From Daedaleopsis sinensis (lineage: Eukaryota > Basidiomycota > Agaricomycetes > Polyporales > Polyporaceae), in contig CM066304.1 of the NCBI GenBank assembly GCA_033807695.1, forward strand, positions 1,178,001 through 1,242,000: a stretch of 64,000 nucleotides of DNA, given 5' to 3'. Below the pieces are notes generated by a model. That model was not told the origin of the DNA. It worked only from the letters and a program-made list of their open reading frames with translations, and searched no databases. Shown piece by piece: positions 57,401 through 64,000 of the stretch (position 1 is its first letter; the number at the start of each line of letters is the position of its first letter). The translations under genes were made by a program, and so were the position numbers.

Positions 57401-60400
57401 ACTCGTATAATGATCCCCCCCTCCTACGAGATAGCTCATAACTTGCTGATGGGAAATTTCCTGTCTCGACAACATGCTATTCACCACAATTGTAAGGGCT
57501 CCGGTGTCGTGCTTCGCAGACCAATCTGGATCATCTGCATACTTGTGGTTGGTCCTATCGATGGCGTACATGAGCGCAGCGAGACCTAAGTGAGCGGGTA
57601 CTGCAGACTTTGTGATATAGTCCGTGATGTAGTAAATGAGTGCCTTCGCAGCTTCTCCAGATCCGATGTGCTTGATGTCCATGTTGCAGCGCATGAGAAA
57701 TATGACTAGATCGTTATAGTTAGCTATCTTCCCATGGAGGCGACGAAGGAGGATGGAGCCAGTCTCATCATCGATGGTGGTCTCGGATCTCGTGGATCCG
57801 TCCATCCTCATGCGACAGTTACCGTCGACGCGTGCCTGGCCAGCTCGCAGGTATTTCCAACACGTTTCGGTGTGCTCGTGCCAGTTGAACTGCATAACCA
57901 ACTCGTTCACGTACGCACGGTACCGCGCCTGGAATACCGACGGTGGCAAGGCATCGATGAGAGGTCCGGTGGCAGTGGCCGGATGTACTCGCGCCGCTGC
58001 CTCTAGCCGTCGAGTGTTAGCCATGTCGAGTGCATCGGCCTCTGTGACAACGTCTGTAGTTCCCAGCAGCTCAGATTTGATAACGTCCTCCAGCCAAGAG
58101 AACATGTCCTGTTGATACTGGTCCGAGTCGCTCATCATATCTCGCATCTCTTGAGGGGAAGGGTGGCCGCGCACCCATATTAGCATGTGACAATGCAGGG
58201 TCCCTCGAGCTTGGCATTCGACGGTCCCGTAGTACGCTGTACATTGTCCGAACAAGCCGGGGCGATTGGTGTCCGCACGTAGAACAATGTCTATGAAAGC
58301 CGAAACCATATAATGGAAAAACTTGGCGCATGCACCGGGATTGCGCGCGACTAGTAGCCTGCGGTCCCAGTCCGATAGCGATTCGCCAGACTCTAGGTCG
58401 TGCAGGTCTATATGTTGTCCACAGAGGAGCCGGACGAGGGGGTGCGACACGTCGGAAGGGTTAAGGGTTATGAAAAAGGCAGGGGATCCGTGGAAGTTAA
58501 CCAATGATCGGATCTCGTTTCTGAGAGAGAGACGATATCCGGTGGTGCCGGGCAGGTGGCGGAGGACGGTGCTTACTCTGTTAACGAGATGTACCAGGTC
58601 CCGTTCTTGCTGTGCTTGAGGTTCGTAGTGTGGATCCGCGGCGAATCGCTGGATGGCTGTTTCCAGAACATGTCGATCTACAGCCATTAACCGCCGCACG
58701 ATGTCCTGTTGTTGAGAGATCTTTACACGAAACTTGACGGAGTCGCAGACCTCCTTTTTCTGGAGTATGTTGTAGTAGACAAACGCGAAGTCCGGGTCAG
58801 ACTGGAATGGACTGTCGTGGACCTCCAACAGATATTTGACCTGCTCTTCCATGCTAACGGGTTCGGATCTGCTGGGGTGGTAGAACCCGCCGATTCCCCA
58901 CGGATCTAGATGCGGAAATAACCAGGTCAGTAAACTTGCATGTTGGAAGTCTGGAATGAATCTTTCGCCCGCTTGAGATCGAACGAAGCGTCCCCCATGC
59001 AGACAGTGGTACAGGGCCTTTAGCTTCATGTCCCGATACGAGACGGGAGAGTCATCAGTCGCTGTGTAGCCAACGTTTTCCATGAGTATGTCGGCATCGA
59101 CTGGAGGGGGGGTAGCGATCGCGTTCCGGGTGGAAATATCGGCAGCACTCTCGTCCGATTTGTTACGGTCGTCTATGAAGCAGATGTCCATCGCGCATGG
59201 TACGCCTATACCCCGTTCCTGGTCTTCTTCACTCAATAACAGCTGTAGATTGTGAGCGCTGAATCCGTGAAAGGTGGTATCCGCCATGTAGTGTGCGTTC
59301 CGTGAAGTCAAGAACTGGATCATGGTCCTCACCACCGAAGGTCGCACGAGCACCGGCCCGATTTTCCGGATCGTTTCTCGGGTAGGCGGAGTTTTCCCGA
59401 CGAACACCGCACAGGCCATGTCTCGTACGACTGAGGGCGGTGGGGGCAAGACATCGTTGAGGTGAGTGGAGTTTTGAGGCATGATCAGGACGTTACCCTT
59501 TATGAAACGCTGTTCGGCCGCAGGGTCGTCGCTCGACGAGGTGTCTCCTTCCCCATTTCGATGGAGAGACTGTATTTCGCTGAATCTGTAGGATATGCGA
59601 CTCCCTCTCGCGCGGGCAACTAGGAGCTTTTCGAAAGGAGTGCTCTGTCGCAAGGCATCTTGTACGACACTAGGCAGCTCACTCGCCCCGTAGTATAACC
59701 AGTTCGCGAGGCATAACCTAGGCATGCGGGCCTTCTCCGTCAGTTCTCGGTCGCAGATGCGGCACACCGTGAGCACGGATAGCTTCCACCGCTCGGACAT
59801 GCCGGACGGATCCAGTATCGCCTTCTTGTACAGGTCGAAGTCGTAGGAGTGCGGGCGCACAGCGTCTGGCAATGCACGGTTCTGCAACAGGGTGAGAGGT
59901 ATGTGATCCGGGTGTATGTCTCTGCAGGACCCGACAGCTGTCCATCTCGCGCAGACGGCGCATATCTTCCGCCGGAAAGTATGGGACTTCATGAAGGCTT
60001 GCCAGTCCTGGATGATAGAGCACCGGAGTCCGTCGTCAGCAACGCACATAAAGGAACGGTCGAACTTATCAACACCCGTCTTCCAAACATCCCTCCTTCG
60101 TTGGACCCTCTCTCCGTGACGAATCGTACGGGTTTTCACGAAGCGGAGTATTGTCGGCGGACAATTGACTCCGCATATGTGCTGGGTTAGTTTTCGGCGC
60201 AGTATTGGGAGGCTATCCCTGACTGCCACTCGCTGCTCGTGCGAATGAGCTATCTCCCTCAAGTCGCCAGACTGCCACATGCTGTACAGACTGAATGCAC
60301 GCGTCACGGAGCAGTTCAAAAGTATGTCGTCTGTCGTCAGCGGTACGGACGGAAGCAACACGTCGGGTGTAACGACTATAACATTGCCGAATATGTACTG

Positions 60401-60654
60401 GAAGTCGAGGTCCTGCTCGACTTCATCGTACCATTCTAAGCTCGTCGTTCCTGCGCTCGAACGACGCACACGACCTATGCAGAGAACGCATGTCAGTGAG
60501 GATGTGCGTGGGACAGCATCTGCAACTTACCACACGCGGGGTGGTCGCCAATATGCTGTGGCCGTGTAAGGTAGTCCCATACAGCTGTACATGGTCGCTG
60601 TAAGCAACAACGTGCTGGCCTAAGAGCCCGGAGAGCGGTGAGGCGACCCACCAT
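54428..60654 (-). CDS. Helitron Rep/helicase (rolling-circle transposase)
   Basis: The protein nicks and unwinds DNA for rolling-circle transposition. Exon 1 (60654-60531) and exon 2 (60474-54428) join in phase across a 56-base GTAAGT...TAG intron, giving 2056 residues from MVGRLTALRALRPARCC. Exon 2 alone has no ATG at its start, so this splice is needed. The HUH nuclease motif is THCHMLIW-like (LHCHMLIWVRG, near residue 802). The two-tyrosine motif is YYITDYITKS (near 986). The SF1/Pif1 helicase shows GGVGGTGKTH (near 1573), LIIDEVSM (near 1651), GDFGQLRP (near 1695) and DYKAQGRSLDNAIVD (near 1973). An acidic, low-complexity linker lies between the nuclease and helicase halves. There is no stop or frameshift, so the element may be recently active. 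Confidence 0.92.
54428..60654 (-). mobile_element. Helitron, minimum extent (ends not located)
   Basis: The intact Rep/helicase marks a Helitron on the minus strand. Its 5' TC end should lie at higher coordinates and its 3' CTRR end with a preceding hairpin at lower coordinates, inserted between A and T. I could not identify either end by eye. The interval given is only the coding core, and the neighbouring R2 and F-box genes may or may not be inside the element. Confidence 0.8.
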
Positions 60655-60855
60655 CGGTCACGTCGTCTACGCCCAGAGACACGTTGGGGGTATTGGCTCC
60701 GCCGGTCTCCCGGGGGTCTGAATTTGAAGTGTGAGTGTGCCGGTCACGAACACGCCTACGCTCTACTTACCAATGCCATGCGTCTCGAGACCGCTGCGCG
60801 CAAGAAGACTGAGATCGGTCGCGAATTGTTGCAGAGCAGTCAGAGCTGATGCCAT
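60620..60855 (-). CDS. Possible leader exons or small overlapping gene at the Helitron 5' end
   Basis: Exons 60855-60771 and 60717-60620 join in phase (GTAAGT donor, CAG acceptor) to a 60-residue protein starting MASALTALQQFATDLSLL and ending in an acidic Gly/Ser tail. Its last 35 bases overlap the first bases of the Helitron exon 1 in another frame. An alternative splice from within its second exon to the acceptor near 60598 would instead fuse this sequence to the Helitron protein as a longer N-terminus. Which form is real cannot be decided from sequence alone. Confidence 0.35.
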
Positions 60856-60956
60856 GTGTAGGTATTCGCTGCACGCCCCGGCTTCCGCACCGACACTGTT
60901 GTATATGTAAGTGGCCACGTATTCCGGTTCTTTCTCGAGGCCCCGCGGTCGTACAA

Positions 60957-60977
60957 ACCGGTAAATAATTTACCGGT
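60957..60977. promoter_or_regulatory. 21-base dyad between divergent Helitron and R2 genes
   Basis: Arms ACCGGTAAAT and ATTTACCGGT surround a single central A, a perfect inverted repeat. It lies in the 540-740 bases between the Helitron start region (60654 or 60855, minus) and the R2 start codon (61398, plus). It is a good candidate for a site read from both sides. Confidence 0.45.
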
Positions 60978-61397
60978 GAACGCCACTTCGGACTCCACTG
61001 TCCTGCGAGGAATCGGTGCCCGCGCACGCCACCGCAGGTTACGTACTAGGACCCGGAAGGGAGGAGGAGCGGCCTTGAAGAGCGGTCGGCGACAATGCTT
61101 CCCTGCGAGGGCGTTCAGAAGTCCGCGGGTGCGCCCGTATAGTGTGCGTGCTTCTGTCGTGCGGTATCCTCGTGGTTTTGTCTGTGGACGCGTGCACTGA
61201 CGTGTGGGGGACCGCGTCACATCCGACGAGCTTCTAAAGACCCCGTCTTGATCGAGGTAAGTGTCGGCGACAGTATGTTCCGATATCCGTGCCGAAGCGA
61301 ATGTGGCTTGGCTGGAGACGTATATCAGGGAAGTCGCGACTGGATATCGAGCTGTCGCACACCTGTATCGCTCACCCATCCTCCCAGTTCTGCCGAC

Positions 61398-62622
61398 ATG
61401 AACTTTGTACCTTTCGCCGTCGCCGGAGGACCGCTTCCCCACCGTTCGCCCTACGTTTTGTTTCCGATCCAATATCCCTTGGTATGTTGTCGGACTGCGA
61501 AAAGGGACGCGCTGACCTGTTGCTTAGTTATGGGACGCGTATAAATTCGCCCAGTGCTCGTTCTGGACTGCGGACGAAGTGGATTTCAGCATGGATGTCG
61601 ATCAGTGGCAGTCGCTGCTGACCGACACCGAGCGCACTTTCCTCTCTGGTATCCTTGCGTTCTTTGCGGCTTCCGACGGGATAGTCGTGGAGAATCTCGC
61701 GCAGCGATTCTGCGCGGAACTCGACATACCGGAAGTTCGGTGTTTCTACGGTTTCCAGCTAATGATGTAAGCAGCCTTTGCGATGGATCGTCTGCCCGCT
61801 GACATGCTACAGTGAGAATGTCCACGCTGAGGTGTACAGCCGGGCCATCCAAGAGCTCATTCGGGACCCGCTAGAGCAGGATAGACTTTTTACCGCGATC
61901 GAAGGAATGCCTGCGGTGAAGGCGAAGGCCCGTTGGTGCATTCAGTGGTCGGGGGCGCAAGATGTCGACTTCGCTACCCGTCTCGTGGCGTTCGCCATTG
62001 TAGAAGGTGTATTCTTCTCCGCATCTTTTGCCGTGCTGTTTTGGTTTCGAGAGCGGAACTTGCTGCCCGGACTCACCTTCTCGAACGAGTTGATTGCGCG
62101 AGACGAGGGTCAGCACACCGCGTTCGCGTGTTTGCTGTACCAGCATCTCCCGTCCCGTCTCCCTACTCGTCTCGTGAATACCATGGTGTCCGAGGCCGTA
62201 ACGATGGAGCACCAGTTCTTCGCCGGTGCGTCGTACCGAAGGTGGCCCATATACCCGATACTAAACATGGCATCCAGCTTCTTTACCGGAACCTCTTCCC
62301 GGCATGAACGCGGAGCTCATGCGAGACTACGTGGAGTATGTCGCGGATTTCCTGCTCCTCCGCCTCGGCCACCCGGCCCTGTTCAATAAGGCCAATCCGG
62401 TGAGCGACTCGCACCCCGTGTCAACTGCTCCTCGGATGATGCAGGTCGCGATCTGCCTGGGACAGTTGTTTCACAGTTCTGTCGCTGACGAATATTTAGT
62501 TCCCTTTCATGGAACGTACTGCGATCGACGTGAAAACGAACTTCTTCGAGCGACCGGTGAGCGAGTATCACGGCGCGACGGTTCATCCGTGGATGTCGTC
62601 GGGGCATAGCAGCCTTATCTGA
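61398..62622 (+). CDS. Ribonucleotide reductase small subunit (R2), divergent copy
   Basis: R2 houses the di-iron tyrosyl radical that lets class I ribonucleotide reductase make dNTPs. Five exons join in phase: 61398-61481, 61528-61766, 61813-62225, 62278-62399 and 62500-62622, giving 326 residues. Iron ligands are Asp78, Glu109, His112, Glu172, Glu206 and His209, and the radical tyrosine is Tyr116. Their spacing equals that of standard eukaryotic R2. Landmarks include [66 protein letters not shown] and [12 protein letters not shown]. It lacks the long N-terminal extension of typical fungal R2 proteins. It ends MSSGHSSLI, without the acidic/Phe-ending tail that docks to the large subunit. It lies head-to-head with the Helitron helicase. 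Identity is secure; activity is not. Confidence 0.92.
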
Positions 62623-63077
62623 AAGGGCACGAGCATCGTGAAGGCGAAGATAGGCTGGGCGTCGGGGCAGGTTCCGTGCTTCGCCCGGTTCAACAGACGA
62701 CAGGACAACTTTGTACGGTCTAGTTAGCTGTATAGTACACGAAATGATTTCGACTCAGTGAGCTCGGGCGACTCGTCTCGACCTGCACGGAGTGACGGCG
62801 GACTCTCACCTGTAGTGTGTCGAACGAGTCGGACCACGTGACACGTACCAGCATCGACCTCCGCGGGCTCTACTTGAATGATGGTCGGTGGTGGTATATG
62901 GCTTAATTTCCGGCAGCAGCGAGCGGAAGGGAGCCTTCCAGCTTCCATCAGAGCGGTCGTAGTAGACGCGCATGGACTGGCCGAACTTGCGGTCTTTTCG
63001 AGGGTTACAGTGCACTGCTCCATCAACGGTCCGTGTTCGCGTCGTCGAGTAGGCACAAACCGTACACGTCACTCTAC

Positions 63078-63715
63078 ACTAGTGGTAGACACACACCGGA
63101 CTGGTTGGATTGTATGATCTGCTACAGTGATGAGACTGCTACGTCCGATGACGGCGCCCTTACTCTGTTGCCTGTTATTGTTCCTCGTCTGCCCATGAGC
63201 GCGGTTGAGGCGCGCGTATGGTGGTGCGAGACGTGATCGTCGTGGAAGTGTGGAGAGAGTTTCGCAGTGAGCGACGTTGCATGTCAGGCTGTCCCTCTCC
63301 CTGACAGCGGTTATACCCGCACGACGTATGTGAGCGTGTGGCAGGAATCGGAAAGTTATGAGATCTCATACCGCCGGTACACAGACCAAAAGGCCTGACT
63401 GTCGGGATCTCGCTGGGTCGGGAATACACTGTTCCACAACCACGCGACGGCGGACAAAGTCGACGGTCTGTTCGCGTAGTTTCAGTGTACCGCAGTTACG
63501 GACTAGTGCAGGCACCTACCGCGACACAGTGGCAGGCGAGCGACAACAAGTAGGAGAAGCCGGACCACAGTGGCAGCGGAGTTTTTCCGGCCCGTGCCAC
63601 GTATCTCCACGACCGAGTCGTCCGAGACCGGGATAAATCGTTGCTTGCGCTTCGTCCGGCGTCTCATGTTCGTCGTTTGCTGACCGGCGCGTTGTACAGC
63701 TACCGCCTGAATCAT
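63078..63715 (-). CDS. Unrecognised multi-exon gene, 3' end unresolved
   Basis: Three exons join in consistent phases on the minus strand: 63715-63520 (from ATG, MIQAVAVQRAGQQTTNMRR), 63428-63317 (VYSRPSEIPTVRPFGLCTGG) and 63171-63078. Open sequence between about 63,030 and 62,815 may supply further exons, either in the frame with MRVYYDRSDGSWKAPFRSLL or in the overlapping one; I cannot choose. No family is recognised. The first exon is basic, and a hydrophobic run (VVRLLLLVVARLPLC) closes it. The gene is convergent with R2. The region 63,716-64,000 shows nothing further, and 62,623-62,815 holds only a possible last exon. Confidence 0.35.
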
Positions 63716-64000
63716 GAGCTTGATGACAAGCAGTTACTGAGTGGTACATCTCGGCCGCGTCTTCGCCGAAGGAGGCCTGCACGTGTTCAGTCAACTACGT
63801 CTCGGCGACGCTCATAAATTCCACGTCTGTCGTGTTCGGACCACCTTCGAATGACTTGGTGTACGTGGAACCATTTTCATCTACCGTCCTTGTCTTCCTT
63901 CGTTTTATGGTGCGTTGTTATGAGGCTGGATTGCGATGTTAGCATCGGCGATCTTGCATTCTCCGCGTGCCTGCTCGGACCAGAGAGTTCATGACCACGC

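Noticed and set aside
60840..61472. A 211-codon minus-strand open stretch opposite the R2 first exon.
   Set aside because: It overlaps the R2 exon and the divergent promoter, has no domain and no start that fits splice signals.
1..64000. CRISPR arrays, prokaryotic operons or bacterial insertion sequences.
   Set aside because: The gene structure is eukaryotic throughout. The only short tandem repeats are minisatellites without spacer-repeat organisation.

Overview
This window is nuclear DNA of a filamentous basidiomycete, most likely an Agaricomycete (mushroom or polypore type). The evidence is gene structure and gene content: many short GT-AG introns of about 50-65 bases, GC-rich exons, a GPI-anchored chitin deacetylase, a DUF6533-type membrane protein, members of the Agaricomycete F-box families, and intron-bearing tRNA genes. 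All exon joins below were made by reading splice signals and checking reading phase; none is backed by transcripts.

Bases 1 to about 41,400 are ordinary gene-dense sequence. After a GC-rich, repeat-bearing left flank (1-4460) come a chitin deacetylase (+), a Sec1-type SNARE regulator (+), a Rom1/2-type RhoGEF (+), a tRNA-Pro, a dual-targeted carnitine O-acetyltransferase (+), a DUF6533-type membrane protein (+), a tRNA-Arg (-), an unrecognised acidic protein with an internal exon-plus-intron duplication (-), a small secreted knottin-like protein (-), a small unknown gene (+), a decayed gene (+), the TFIIIC TPR subunit (-) facing the ATP/ADP-dependent NAD(P)HX dehydratase (+), an unknown protein (-) and a double-BTB protein (+). 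The chitin deacetylase, Sec1 and RhoGEF genes all serve cell-wall building and exocytosis; their adjacency may be chance.

Bases 41,400 to 49,400 are accessory sequence without a gene I can recognise. About 5 kb of it (roughly 43.8-48.9 kb) has a strong G+T excess on the + strand.

Bases 49,400 to 64,000 hold a mobile-element neighbourhood. It contains two convergent paralogous F-box proteins that share a phase-2 intron, a small putative gene between them, an uninterrupted Helitron Rep/helicase gene of about 2056 residues (-), and, divergent from it across a short region with a 21-base dyad, an intact five-exon ribonucleotide reductase small subunit (R2) gene (+). That R2 keeps every iron ligand and the radical tyrosine at standard spacing but lacks the usual C-terminal tail that binds the large subunit. 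An unrecognised multi-exon gene follows on the minus strand. A rolling-circle transposon sitting head-to-head with a dNTP-synthesis gene is the most interesting arrangement here. Whether the R2 and F-box genes are cargo of the Helitron cannot be settled, because I could not find the element's ends.
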